From: Calamus simplicifolius
Lineage: Eukaryota; Streptophyta; Magnoliopsida; Arecales; Arecaceae
Reading direction: 5' to 3'
Assembly: GCA_900491605.1 (NCBI GenBank)
Contig: UESW01001678.1
Span: forward strand, 246,360-310,359
DNA: 64,000 nt
Under the pieces are notes generated by a model. The model saw only the letters and a program-made list of their open reading frames with translations. It had not been told where the DNA came from and ran no database searches. A program made the translations under genes and the position numbers. Positions within the stretch are counted from its first letter, which is position 1. The number at the start of each line of letters is the position of its first letter. Shown here in pieces: positions 35,532 to 48,329 of the stretch.

Positions 35532-36948
35532 AAGCTTCCACTTTGTCTCTTTGCTACTTTTTTTAAAGCCAGTTAAGCTTCCGTCTAAGCCTCATATGAT
35601 GATAAATTGAAGTGATGTGATAATAATAAGAAAGAGCGATACAATTCAATACAATCTATACGACAACTGTACCTAAAATCTATTCGTGTGGATATTACAT
35701 AATCCCTGGAAATATAGATATAATTCCTATGAATATGAATACAAAATTTTGTATCGATATTACACAATCCATACAAGTGCAATATAAATGAAGTTACCCT
35801 TTTTTTTATATCCGCTTCATCCCATTTTCATCCCTAAGAGAGCCGCTTAGGCCCATTTCCAACCCAACCTATCAATGAGAAATTGACATGTTGTCTTTTG
35901 AGATACCAAGAGTAGAATTTCCCTATCAATTTGCTTAGGGATACAGGTGTAGTTTAAGAACTCGATGTGGACCACGGTGGGGCTGTGCTAAGAGAACTAA
36001 TGAGGCATGGGAAATATGGAGGATTTTAATTTTTATTTTTTTGCTAGGTTTCGACGCATTTTTGTTTAATTTCAAGTCCTTTAATTTAGCGATACTTGCT
36101 TATACTTGGCAACTTGATTGATGCTTGAAAATTTTAGGTTCTTGTGCTGTTTTTATATCTGAAATTAATCAATCAGTAGATGATATTATCTAATGATGCA
36201 AAAACTAATACTTTACAAAATTAATTTTGTATTAACGCTTGATGGGATTATGATTAATTACTTGCCATTTTTATAAGAAGTATATGAGAGAAGCTCTGGA
36301 CAAGAAGAGGTTAATTATATAACGAATCGCTGACAATCATAAAGAGATTTTTTTTTTAAAAAAAAAAAAGACAACATCAAGAGAAAGTAGTTAGTAAAAA
36401 AAAAACCATCTAAGGAAATATTCTCTTCTTCTAATCAAACCTCTTTTATCACTTTACTCAGCTAAACATTTTTACTAAGCTACACATATTCAAGGTGGAC
36501 ATGTTGACCAAGATTACATTTAGATAATCTGGATGCCACACAAACCATGTAGAAAATAAAAATATAAGTCCATAACAAAGTACTTTAAGTCTGTTTTAAT
36601 AGAAAATCATACATATTGTTTTATGCTGCTTTAATTACGCAATTTTCACCAAGCCTTTTTATAATAAAGTTTTCAAAGTATCTAATTCAATGGGACCAGT
36701 TTGAAAAACATGAATCTTTATTTTAATCAATAGTGAATAAATAATCAAGATAAATACTTAACATTCTTAACATATTTTGCAAAAAAAAATAAGAATGGCA
36801 CACAATTAAATATGTTTCACCAAAGTTTCTGTCTTTTCTACAAAGTATAACAACAATAGAAGCAAAAGTGTGCCAATTTCATTTACTTTTTATCAGTTTC
36901 TCTTGCAAACTAATAATATTGTTATGTATAATAAGATAAACAAAAATA
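35532..36948. other. Non-coding, downstream of the TFIIIC subunit gene
   Basis: AT-rich sequence with the end of the hAT-like element up to 35836, then about 1.1 kb with no recognised feature. It includes the 3' flank of the minus-strand gene ending at 36949. Confidence 0.45.
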
Positions 36949-39900
36949 TTACAATTTATTTGCATCAGATTCCTCAGGTATTTGTTCATCGATTGCTAAC
37001 TTAAATTTGAGAACTTTGTGAAGCTTTGCCTTTGGCTTGACATGTTTTAATGAAGCTTCATTTGAATCGATGTTGGATTTATTATCTTTCAAGAGATTTG
37101 TTTCGGAAGATCCCGTGTCCTGATTCAACACACCATCTGCAAAAGAGAGAAAGACTAAATTTTAATATAAAAAGAGACTAATAAATCTATTTTAAAACCA
37201 ATGCATGGAAAGATCCACTCACATAATTTAGAAACACATTTTCTAAAATAAAATAAAATAATTTTGAAACAAAAAAATACATATTATTACAAAGCATGTT
37301 AAATTTATTATATTATCACGCATGACTTGTTATCTAAAAATATACTTCTATTTTAACTTTTGATAATGAAAATAAAAAGAAAATATAATGGAAATAAATA
37401 CGTATAGAATTTAATCTTCAAGCCATAAAGTAATGAAAGTATCATGAATCATATAACTAATTTTCTTTTCCACACATACCAAGACAATTAAGTTTGAAAT
37501 AATGCAACTGTAGGGTCTCTAAGTACAATACTTACTGCTTTCAGAGAACACAAAGCATGTTCCTATGGTATCTTGATACTCTCCAATCTGTTGCATGGTA
37601 AACATAATGTAAATTTGACATCAGTCAGTGGTACAAGACTAAGAAGATAAGTTTTAGAATAAAACAGTTGACAAACTGAAAAGTTTTGTTATTTTTTAAT
37701 TGACAAGAATTATTGCAGTTGCTAAATATATTATATTTAACAAGATATATGTATACACTGGCTTTATCATTTAAACACAAAATCCAATGTTTGTAATTGG
37801 TTAATGTTAAATTATTTATAGACACCAAATAAATTGTAGTTTCATATCCTTAAAAAAATCAGTATAACAGTCTTTGCAGGACATTTTTCTCTGACAATGC
37901 TACAACAGGATTTGATAATAACTATGGACATATAAATCAAAGACTTCAAAATGAAAGAGAGAGAGAGAGAGAGAGAGAGAGCCTACTTATAACTTCATGC
38001 AATTACTTGCGCGCACATGTATTATATATACAAAGCAAGGTTGTAGATATTGCAATTCAAAAAATCAATTACATATTTACACTACATTAAAAACTAAGCA
38101 TACCAATCAACAATTAACAAAATATCTAAAATCAATGAGTATAAATACATCAAATGGGAATAAGAACATATATGAGACTCATAATCCAATAACAACTATT
38201 GCAAAAATAGTTGATCAAGACACATTGTAATCACAACCACCATACTTGTTCCATCTATTTAAAGTCAACTATGTAGATCCAAGCATTCTAAATTTAGAGC
38301 AATAGATTAATATTAAGATGAGTTTACAACAACAGATTAACATAAAGATCAAGATGGGGAAAACAGATAATTAAATACTATATGATAACGAACTATAACC
38401 ACAACCACCAAATTTGTTCCATATATTTAAGCTCTGTTTCATCTATCTAAGATTTATTCTATTTATGAAAATATATGAATAAAAGAAACAGCCATGAATT
38501 ATATTTGCAACTAACGTCCAATAGATCCATGAATGGAACAAATGGAAATAATAGATGCTAAAGATGTGACCAGGTATAGGTAGATTCCTTCATGCCTGGG
38601 ATGAGCAGTAAATTAAACTAAAACATCAGTAAAAGTTGTTTGTTTTATATGATTAGTATTACACTCTGCAAATCAGTTAAGCATTTAGAAGGAAAAGATG
38701 ACCTAAAATGCCTATTAAATAGAGGGTGTGAAATGATTAAATAAGCTTTAAATGAAACAAAAAAAACATATCCAATGAATAAGCACATAATTTCAACTCT
38801 TGCCACAACTTCAGTGGATTATTAGTACAGCTCACAACAGAAGCAAAGCTTAGACAATAACAAGATTCATAACCATGGCTGCTCCTCAGGCCCAAACAGA
38901 GATGCAGTCTATGCGAGTACACTTGACTGTGTTCAGTATATGCCATTCATAATTTGAGCAGAAAAGAATACAATCATGAGACAAACAAAGAGCAAGGTGA
39001 ACCACATGAAAGTCTCATGAAGCACATGTCACACACCTAAACAGTGTCTCACATCCACAGCATGAAACCGGTGTGCTGGTAGGTAAGAGTAGGAATCTCA
39101 CTCTCAAGATTCATGTGCCACACATGTAAACAGTGAGGCTGCAACCCATGTCGCATTTTATCTGCTTGTGGAAAAAGGGGGGTGTTCACAAGAAAGGCAA
39201 CCATCCAGGTGCCCAATTATCAAGCAATAGGCAATGATAAAACTTAAGAAACAGTACACCAAAGGTTAAGGTAATCCAGTATATTCCTCTAAACTGATGA
39301 TAGTTCTTGTGACTCAAATACTTACCAGTTTCAAGTGGTTGCCGATGACCAATACAGGATTCAGAGTGTCTAAACCCTACAAAAATAAAATGACCACATT
39401 ACCTTTATATATATACATATTATATATATATATAACAGATCCATGAAAACAATAGATGTATGACAAATAACTGGCTGAGTACAAGGCCATGATGGTAGCT
39501 GCGCCCTTCTTCCCATGAGGGAGGTCCTACGTTGAAATCTTGATGGTGTTGTTTTTCAAGTATTTGACCTAGGTACTTCTAATAAATGGTTCTCCTATCA
39601 TATTACTCAAAAAGACATAAAGATATAGTGAAAATAGTCCAAATTGTAAGGACAATATCTCTAATTAAGATGTCAAGCGAACACACTCTTTCTAGAACAT
39701 GATGTTGCAATCTTAGATGCTTTGGGAAAATACACGAGTTTACAGCAAAACCTGATAAATTGAATTCAAGTGGATGACTAGTTTCAAGCAAATATATTGC
39801 ATGTGACATCATTGTCAGAAAGCATTTGCCAGAACTTTGAACTTTAGCAAAAGTAGCCATCAAGAATGAGATATAAATAATTCACATGCTATCACAACAT

Positions 39901-40077
39901 GATATTCCCATTCACAAATAAATTTATGTCCAGCACAAATATAGTAAAAGAACTTACAGATAGGACATAGGGAGCATCTGCTGGAATATCACCGTGTACG
40001 CAAACATCATCCAAGTCAAGTAAGAGATACTCTTCTTCGGCCTCAACTTTCGTTTTTTCTTCCAGGTTGCCTTCCAT
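36949..40077 (-). CDS. GTF3C6: TFIIIC small subunit, GTF3C6/tau55-like (4 exons, complete)
   Basis: The exons on the minus strand are 39958-40077, 39326-39376, 37536-37587 and 36949-37136. All three introns have GTAAGT donors and AG acceptors, and the 411 coding bases give 136 residues. The order is an acidic N-terminus (MEGNLEEKTK), EEEYLLLDLDDV, DIPADAPYVLSGLDTLNPVL at 31-50, IGEYQDTIGTCFVF at about 58-71, a variable linker, then VKPKAKLHKVLKFKL near 111-125. This is the TFIIIC_sub6 pattern. The protein is a small part of TFIIIC, the factor that binds internal promoters (A and B boxes) of tRNA genes and recruits TFIIIB and RNA polymerase III in the nucleus. The length is typical of plant homologues. 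No stop, slip or odd residue is seen. Transposons flank the gene on both sides, but its introns contain no large insertion. Confidence 0.92.
37588..39325 (-). other. Intron 2 of the TFIIIC subunit gene
   Basis: A 1.7-kb intron between the exons ending LKL and starting IGEY. Apart from the GA microsatellite I see no nested gene. Confidence 0.85.
37956..37982. repeat. (GA)n microsatellite
   Basis: About 13 GA units within intron 2 of the TFIIIC subunit gene. Confidence 0.8.
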
Positions 40078-42850
40078 TAATAATGCTCAAAATCTTATGC
40101 AAAAAGCAACAGAGGGCAATGTTTGCCTAATAATCTCAGGGCAATACCTGCACTTAAGTTGAGAAGATCCAAACACAATAAAAATCTACCAATCACAAAT
40201 TCAAAACACAAACCATAAGAACTCTACTGAAAATTACTTCCATAACCAAAAATGGATAGCTATTGCCAATAAACATAGGAATCACAAAAAGGAATGCAAT
40301 TCAAAATCACATAACTCATTGTGCAATATATGAAAACATTTACACCTCATAACTGCAACATTTTAGTGACTAATTTGATGTTCCCTTATTTATACATGTG
40401 CAGACTCAATTCTCAGTGAACAAATGTTATGCATTTAGTGACCATACAGCAACTACAATTGGCAGAGGTAATTTCCCATTTAGATTTCTAGAAATAGTTA
40501 GATAGCGTAGGCTTTTTTTGTTAATTGGTTTGAGTTCATCTCTTCTTTATTATATAAGCCTACCCAAATCTTACAAGCAGGATACCTGAACAAATCTAAT
40601 AGAGCTAGAAGAATTTCATTCAAGATTTCATCAAGCAGAGAAACTGGATTTTATTGATTCAAATTCAATATTTCTATTTTTTATTTATTTATTCTAAATT
40701 TCCTAGAGTTTTATTTTTATGAAATTCCTAAAGTTTCAAAATTTTCCTTTTTATTTTGTTTTTACATTGAATCTATGATTTTGGGTCTTTTTTACCATCG
40801 AAGAGCCCGTTGAGATGTTCATGGGCATGTTACAGGAGATATGATCAGTTGGACAAAATCTTTGAATAGCATTGAAGCCTAATAATTACAACAATAATTA
40901 TGAAAAACAAACCAAAGAGCAACCTGACCAAGCATTTGGGCCACTAGTTTAGTGGTTTGAGCACTGGATCAATTGGTTGGACTGTGGTATATTTAAAAAT
41001 ACATAAAAAGCATAATTGCGGATAAATTATCCACTTTAAATACTAGAAGGTTTAGAAACTTCAACAATAACTCATTTCATAAATAAAGAGGCACTTAATG
41101 ATATCTCAAGGTCCAAATAACAAAGTATCACAACTTATCATATGCAAAATGTGAACCGCAAAAGCAGAAAGACCATCAAAGTTGCAGAAAGACAAGAAAA
41201 ATGTGGAATAGATAGAGATATGCATATTAGTTTTTATAAGAGAAAGAAACCATGATTAGAACAGACACAAATATGCAATCTCAATCATATGAACACAACA
41301 TCCATGGCAGATTTACAATACACTACTCTCAATTGCAACATAAAAAAAAAAAGCCAAAACTAAATCACTCATTAATATGAATAGCTATTTAACAATTAAT
41401 ATCTCTAGCACAAATTAAATTAAGGAGGAATTGAGAGAGGAAGAAGAAGAGAAGAGAGAAGCCATTGCTGGTTGCCAGACACTGTGACAAGTAGCATAAC
41501 AGCCACAAGGGAGGGAAAGAAAAGGGAGGGGAGGGCCCATTGGCCACTGGTGCTGTGACACTATGCCAGGTACAACAATAAAGGAAACAGAAAGTGAGAG
41601 GGGAAGAGAGAGAAAGAGTCTGGGAGGCCATAACCCAAGGAAAGGTTAGGAATGAGTGAGATGGAGAGAGGGAAGAATATGGCAGAGAGACCAAGAGGCC
41701 ACAGCTAATAAGAAAGCCAAAAAAGAGGAAGAGGAAGAGAGGGAAAGAGAGAGGGGAGAGAGAATACTACGACTGCCATCACCTCCACCCTCATCCATCA
41801 CCAACATCATCATGGAAGAGAAGACAATTAGAGAGGAAAGGCCACCAGAGAATAGAGAGAAAAAAGGAAGAGAGGTGCTCTGTTAGGATCAAGTTTTTTA
41901 TCATATGCTAAGCGTTTTCTCCTATTCAAACCCAAGCCTAAGAGAATCCCAACTCCATGAAAAAATATGCTTGACTTTTGGAATGAAAGGTTCAGATCAC
42001 TCATGAATTTTCCTTAAAACCAATCAAGTTAAATGATTTTCACTAGTCCAATTATACCTTTTATCCTATTAGGAAACCAAACTACCTAGAAGTCTGATTC
42101 ATTGGTTTTGATCTGACCGGTCGATTCAATCTACTCTTTTAGAGCTAACAGCAACATTTGAATCCATGCAATGAGATGACCGAGAGACCAAATGTCACAC
42201 CTCTAACTCATCACTTGAGTTGAGCTCATGACAGTTGCATATCCCCTACGTATGATCTCAAAAGAGGTGCAATGTCTAAATTTTATTATCCATCCATAAC
42301 AAACTTTAAATGTCAATTTAAAATCAAATGTCTCAAATTTAACTATAATAATAAAATTATTTATTTATAAATACAACTTTTGCCAATGTTAGAAATCTAA
42401 AGTTTTCTTCTTGCTTGTTCCGCACTCGAGCCTCAATCCATATAGCGATCTTAAGCATCTTGTTACTTTAAAAATATAAATAAGGATGGTATGAGTCTCA
42501 ACTCAGTAAGAGTCTCAACTTAAGCACTCACATGCATAATTAAACTTAGATAAGCAACAATCAGTTGTAAGAATAGGTATTAATCATGGGATGCATGTAA
42601 CAATATAGCTAATATTAGGTTTCAATATTTTAACAGGCAAACAATATCATCAAGGCAATGTGTCAAGAAAAATTTGTTCAAGATCAAAATTTTAAAGCTA
42701 CAAAAAAGCAAATAATATGTTAATATGTCTACAACATAGTATTAGACTAAAGGCTTTCTTTTCAATTTCTCAATTTGTCATTAGCATTATGATACTGTTC
42801 AATAATTTTAAAAGACTAATTCTCAAGATTAATTTATTAAGGTTAATTAT
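40078..42850. other. Upstream of the TFIIIC subunit gene; purine-rich block
   Basis: No coding exon is recognised. A TATATAAGCC box on the plus strand at about 40550-40560 and a GA-rich block at about 41420-41880 (CT-rich on the gene's strand) stand out. Either could belong to the upstream region of the minus-strand gene; the purine block makes long low-complexity frames. The sequence from about 42.1 kb has a repeat-like character without identifiable ends. Confidence 0.35.
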
Positions 42851-42864
42851 ATTAACTGGTTGTG

Positions 42865-43165
42865 GTCACGCTTTAGCTCATGACTAACAATCTAGGGTAA
42901 AATGGGATCACATTTAATCCACAACTAACATTCTATGCTTCAACCTGTAGCGGCAATCCAAATAATATGAGTTCATATTTTAGTTTGCAATTGACATTCT
43001 ACACTTTAGCCCTAATGGAAATCCATTATGTTCACATTTTCGCCCATGGTGGCAATCTATAATGATCACACTTCAGTCTGTAGTGGCAAACCATAATGAT
43101 CATGCTTTTGTCCATCATGTCAATCTATAATGATCATGCTCTAGCCCATGATGGCAAACCAAGAG
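42865..43165 (+). repeat. Degenerate tandem repeat, about 34-bp unit
   Basis: Units such as CAATCTATAATGATCAC followed by CTTCAGTCTGTAGTGG recur about every 34 bases at the right end (43045-43150), becoming more divergent to the left. No function is evident. Confidence 0.6.
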
Positions 43166-43982
43166 AAACATGGCTAGTCTAATACCTCTCAACTTTAGTA
43201 CCATTTCATGATTCCAATTATAACTAATTTAATATATCATAGGTTTATAACTATTACCTCTCCGCTGGATCCCAATTATGACTAATTCAATATGTCACGA
43301 GCTTATAACAATTAAAAGTAGCTCATATCCATAATGTCCTTAATCATGCTTATAACAATAACCTGAAATATCAATATCATGTTTTATTCATAACCAGCAT
43401 CATGTTATCAACCATAAATCAACAAGATAATGCAAAACATACACTTATATAATATATGCACGTGTGAAAATACACACCAGAAAGCATGCAAGCTCCATAT
43501 ATAATTAACATATTATCATAACGTTATCGAATTATGCATCATCAAGGCAAACAAAAACAATACATATGAAATGTCAGAATTCACACCCAAGAGCATATGA
43601 GAAGAGCCCTACCTCAAACAGAAGTTAAATCCTATCCTAAGAAACAAACTTCAACCCAGAGTTGTGCCTAATAGATCCAGTTATTTATAATAATAATATA
43701 ATAACATGTTTGTAAATAACATTTTCATTTGGTCAATATTCTAATTTGTCAATTCTAACCCTAGATCCACCCTGGTCAAACTATAGTCTAAACTATATAT
43801 ACTTAAATTAAAAGTAAAAGGTTGTGATCTTACACTAGGCTAATCCTCTCTTTGGTCTGATCACTGTCCACTACACAAATGAAATTCATCCAACATTAAA
43901 ATAATAAAATAGATACAATGGGGATCAAAGGTATGGTCCAAGATTTAGGATTCAAGGTGGCAAATCTCACTTTAAGGCTAGG
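43166..43982. other. AT-rich flank of the first gypsy element
   Basis: Includes a diverged doublet of a ATTATGACTAATTCAATATG-like sequence (43210-43310). Nothing else is recognised. Confidence 0.4.
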
Positions 43983-43987
43983 GTATC

Positions 43988-44673
43988 TTATGTGGCTGAT
44001 CCAACGCCGTTAGAGTTAACAGTGAAGGAAACTGATGGAGCCCCGCCTCGGTCCCGCAGGACGACTTTGGCCTCCGAGGTCCCCTCGGCCTCGGCTTCAG
44101 ACGGCATTCCCTCGAGTTGCCGCCTTGGCCTCGAGCTGCCTCGGCCTCGGCCTCGAGCCAGCCTGGCACCTACTACCACCACCTGACACGTGGCCCACCA
44201 ACCGCCCGCTGCGGCCACGTGCTCCGTCACCCAACTGCAACAGCGCGTGGCCACGCCTCGTAACGGCGCGCGCCTGACACGATCAGGTACGCCTGCCACT
44301 CGTAGCCCGTGCTTTGCGAATGGCAGGCGAGCAAGATACCTCTGACATGCCCAGTGTCGGTGGTGACCCGTCACCATCAGCCTTCCCTTTCGTTCGTTAC
44401 TGGGCAACGGCACCTCGAAATCAGCAACCTTCTGGAAGCAGGGAGAGAGACCTTCGGACAGGTATAAAAGCCCGCATTCATGACGAGGGAAGGATCCTGA
44501 ACTCAAGTTCTCTAGCTCTTTCTGCTAGTTAACCTTGTCTGTTCCCAAGTTGCTGACTTGAGCATCGAGGGTCCCCACCGGAGCAACCGGTCTCTGGAGA
44601 CTTTCTTGCAGGAATCTTCAAGGAGGAGGATCTCCGTTCCCCAATGTTGAAGGAGAGTGACTTGGCGTCAACA
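43988..44673 (+). repeat. 5' LTR of gypsy element 1 (686 bp)
   Basis: It begins TTATGTGGCTGATCC (ancestral TG lost to TT) and ends GCGTCAACA. It contains a TATA box in GGTATAAAAGCCCGC at about 44460-44474, followed by the likely transcript start. It differs from the 3' LTR by point changes and a block of about 60 extra bases around 44255-44320. The putative primer-binding site, ATTGGCGCTCC, starts 3 bases after it. Confidence 0.8.
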
Positions 44674-45348
44674 GATTGGCGCTCCAGGAAGAGGGGAGAT
44701 AAAAAGCTTCGAACCAGTAGCGACACTCTCTCTTTCCCCGAGCTCTTAAGCTATGGTGATGACTCGTGCGCAAGAGGTCTCCACCAGCTATGCCGAGGGG
44801 CAACGCCTGGGAGCTGACCTACAGGCGGCCGGTCTCCCTGCTCCCTAGGCTAGCATCCCTGCACCACCATCACCACCACCGCAGCATCAACATCGACTCG
44901 TCGACCTCACCGCGCAAGTTCAATCGCTGGTGGCGGTAGTCCAAGTTCTGCAGCAGCAGCCGGGGCCACCCACGTCACTCCCAGGGGTAGTCCAGCCCAG
45001 TCAGCATTCTTCCTGGTGAAGATCTTCCGTCCAAGGAGTCCGTCACCACCGCGCTTTGCCCAGGCATCACCACCGGGAGACCTCCAAGAGGTCTCGGTCT
45101 CCTTTCCGCCATGCCAGTGCTTCCCCAAAGCGGCGGCGCGGAAGGGAGGCGGAGCGCACCCGTCTTCACCACCGTCACTCCTCCCCCTCTTCGGAGTCTT
45201 CAAGAGAGGGGTCTTTCGATGGCCGGATAACTCATCGGACCGAGCGCCGACTTGATGAGTAAACCAGCGGCTGAAGAAGCTCAGCCGCCGGATCACCAGC
45301 CTGCCGAAGGCGGACTATGACAGCCGGCCACTGCTGTCCCGCCGCATC

Positions 45349-46917
45349 ATGGAGGAACCAATCTCAACTCGGTTCCATCTCCCTCAGTTGGACCCATACA
45401 ACGGGACCACCGATCCCCTGGACCATCTGGAGAGTTACAAAGTCCTCATGCAGGTCCAAGGGGCAACCGACTCTCTTCTCTGCGTTGCCTTTCCCGCTAC
45501 TTTGAGGAAGGCGGCCCGAGCCTGGTACTCCCGCTTGCCGCCGCAGAATATCCACTCCTTCCGCCAGTTGGAGAGGGCCTTCTTGACCCATTTTGACGCC
45601 TGCCAGAAGATATCCAGAGTGGCGGATAGTCTGTTCTCCGTCCAGTAGAAGAGCGGCGAGTCCCTGCGGGACTACGTCGCTCGATTCAAAGAAGCTGCCC
45701 TCGAGGTCTACAACCTTGAGGATTCTGTGGCCACCCTGGCCTTGAAGCGAGGGCTCCGCCCCTTCCGTTTTACATATTCCCTCGACAAGAAGCCGCTCAG
45801 CTCCTACGCCGAACTCCTGAGCCGGGCCCAAAAGTACATCCGCGCCGACGAGGCTGACTCCTCCCGGTGCGAGGCCAATGGAGGCACCACCAAGAAGCCG
45901 GCTCGTCCTGAGCCTGCTGAAGTTCGTCCCAAGAGGACCGAGCCTCCCCGCCAACCAGACAACCGACCTCGGGCTCTTGCATCGAGGGACGGTCCATTCA
46001 TCCCCTTGTTTGCCCCAATATCTCACATCCAGCTTGAGATCGAGGGCGAGCCATACCTTCGGTGCCCTCCTTCACTGAGCTCGAAGACCCCTCGCGACAA
46101 GAGCTTGTACTGTCGCTTCCATCGGGACCACGGCCACGACACCAACAACTGTCGCCAGCTGAAGAAGGCGATAGAGGACCTCATCTAGCGTGGCCATCTG
46201 GGAAAGTTCGTTCAAAGGAACAACCCGGGCGCGCTTGGCCCGTCAGCGCCTCCGCCACCAATGATCGATAATGCTCCGACTGAGAAGACGGTGGCGATGA
46301 TATCCTGGGAGGCAGACGGCCCGCCCAAGAGGCCGAAAAAGGAGGGGTTAGATTCTGTAATTCCCTTTTCTAAAAAGGACTTAGAGGGGGTGGTCAACAA
46401 AAATGATGATAGCGTCGTCATGTCCATGATGATCGCTAAGCATCCTGTAAAAGGAATTCTAGTTGACAGTGAAAGTTCGGTGGACGTTTTGAGTTATGAT
46501 GCCTTTGTTCGTATGAACTTGTCTCCCGACTCACTTCGGCCTGTCACCACACCCTTGATGGGATTCACCAAAGACTCCGTAAGAGTCGAGGGAGAGATCA
46601 CTCCCCCCATCACGGCCGGGACGCCCCCGTGTCAGAGTACAGTCTTCATGAGCTTCCTTGCGGTCCGGGTGCCCCTTGCCTACAACGTCATACTCGGAAG
46701 GCCCGGACTTAACCTCCTGGACGCTGTTATCTCCACCAAAAGGCTCCTAGTGAGGTTCCCAACCAGTGAGGAAGTCGAGAAAATGCAGGAGCAGAACCCG
46801 CTGCCGTTTTGCTATCATATGGCCCCCAGCCCACAGGGGACAGTGCTTGCGCCTGCACCAGAGGCGCTCGACCCCGAGACTCAGAGAGGACAGGGGAGCC
46901 GGCTGAGCGTCTGCTGA
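45349..46917 (+). pseudogene. Gypsy 1 Gag and protease
   Basis: One frame with two in-frame stops (TAG at 45646 and 46186). The retrotransposon gag domain starts MEEPISTRFHLPQLDPYNGT and includes LRKAARAWYSRLPP and SLRDYVARFKEAALEV. A zinc-knuckle-like CRFHRDHGHDTNNC lies near 46110-46155. The aspartic protease follows with ILVDSESSVDVLSYDAF at 46459-46509; the usual DSGSS has become DSESS, replacing the invariant Gly, so activity is unlikely. AYNVILGRPGLN near 46680 is the conserved second protease motif. The acidic and basic segments before 45349, including an RS-rich stretch at 45000-45260, are probably the variable N-terminal region of the polyprotein. Frame changes separate this from RT. 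Confidence 0.85.
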
Positions 46918-48324
46918 CCTTCCCTCAAGGGGAGGACCCAACGAGGACGGTCCAGATCGGAGTCCTACTCCCGGAGGAGGCTCGTGGCCAACTCTTCGCT
47001 ATCCTGCGAGCCAACACTGACATTTTTGCATGGTCGACGTCTGATATGTTAGGCAACCCGGAGGAGGTGATTACCCACCAGCTTAACATCAAGCCAAAGT
47101 ACCGACTCGTCCAGCAGAAGAAAAGGAGCTTCGCCTCCGACAGACACAAGGCCATAGATAAGGAGGTGCGTAAGTTGGTGGCTGCCGGCCACATTCGTGA
47201 GGTGCACTACCCCGACTGGCTGACGAATGTCGTGATGGTCCGCAAAGCCAGCGGAAGTTGGAGGATGTGCGTGGACTTCACCGACCTCAATAAGGCATGC
47301 CCCAAGGACAACTTTTCACTGCCGCGGATCGACCAGTTGGTGGACGCTATGTCCGACCACAAACCTTCAGCTTCATGGATGCCTTCTCAGGATACAATCA
47401 GATTAAGATGGATCCAGCTGATGAAGAGGCCACCTCATTTATAACCGAGAAGGGGATATACTGCTATAAGGTGATGCCGTTTGGGTTGAAGAACGTGGGG
47501 GCCACCTATCAGAGGTTAATGAATAAGGTCTTTGAGGACCAGATCGGACGAAACATGGAGGTGTACGTGGACGACATGCTAACCAAGAGTGTTCGTGCTG
47601 CCGACCATGTCGCCGACCTCGCGGAGACCTTTGGCAATCTTTGCTGGTATCAGATGAGGCTGAACCCCCGTAAGTGTGCCTTCGGAGTTACAGCAGGCAA
47701 GTTTCTGGGCTTCATGGTGACGCAGCGAGGGATCGAGGCCAACCTCGACAAGATCCAAGCCATTATGGACATGAGGCCCCCGGCCAACAAGGTGCAGCGC
47801 CTGACCGGAAGGGTGACAGCCTTGAGCCGCTTCTTGTCGAAGTTGGCAGAGAGGTGTCTGCCTATCTTTAAGGCGCTACGCAAGGTCAATGGATTTGAAT
47901 GGACAAAGGAGTGCCAGGATGCCTTCGAGGAGTTAAAGAAGTTTCTATCCACTCCGCCACTGTTGTCCAAGCGAGGGGAGGGAAGAAGCTCTTTCTGTAT
48001 CTTGCAGCGTCCCCCGAGGCCGTTAGCTCTGTGCTTGTTCGCATGGACGCTGACGGGGCGCAGAAACCGGTCTACTATACCAGCAAAGTACTTCACGATG
48101 CCGAGACAAGATATTCCAAGACTAAGAAAATCATCTTTGCCCTGATCGTCTTCGCTCAGCGCTTTCGACCCTACTTCCAAGCCCATCCAATCGTGGTGCT
48201 CACGGACCAACTCCTTCGGACTATCTTATCCCATCCCGATACCTCTGGTCGACTGGCAAAGTGGGCCATCAAACTGGGAGAGTTCGACCTATCCATCCGC
48301 CCGAGGTCTGCAATGAAGTCCTAG
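46918..48324 (+). pseudogene. Gypsy 1 reverse transcriptase and RNase H
   Basis: Three frames in series. The first has the connection and RT N-terminus (DIFAWSTSDMLG, then WRMCVDFTDLNKACPKDNF at about 47262-47318). After a slip near 47365, SFMDAFSGYNQIKM and the catalytic VYVDD (47561-47575) follow, then RLTGRVTALSRFLSK. After another slip near 47980 comes the RNase H region (FLYLAASPEAVSSVLV, KPVYYTSKVLHDAETRY) ending FDLSIRPRSAMKS and a TAG. The second element continues past that point, so the stop marks the deletion junction. It would reverse-transcribe the element's RNA in virus-like particles; the slips rule that out. Confidence 0.88.
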
Positions 48325-48329
48325 GTGTT

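Larger units (their letters stand above)
20828..35836. mobile_element. hAT-like non-autonomous element, split by a MULE and a LINE
   Basis: The left end TAGGGATGGCAAT and the reverse complement of the right end TAGGGATGAAAAT share the TAGGGATG terminus seen in plant hAT MITEs. Without the Mutator-like element and the LINE, the remainder is about 0.93 kb of non-coding AT-rich DNA (20828-20847, 34042-34659 and 35521-35836). No convincing 8-bp duplication is present at the outer ends, so the boundaries are tentative. The MULE target site lies 11 bases inside the left terminus. Confidence 0.4.

Noticed and set aside
39470..39610. Possible SINE with A/B-box-like GATGGTAGCTG and GGTCCTACGTTGAAATC
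   Set aside because: The B box matches poorly, and no poly(A)/poly(T) tail or target duplication was found; it lies upstream of exon 2, in intron 1 of the TFIIIC subunit gene.
41656..41886. A 76-residue Glu/Arg-rich frame
   Set aside because: Low-complexity purine tract with no conserved motif; the opposite strand is also open.
44035..45262. Several GC-rich frames on both strands in and after the gypsy 1 LTR
   Set aside because: They fall in the LTR and leader and show no motifs; only the plus-strand frame from 45349 has gag features.
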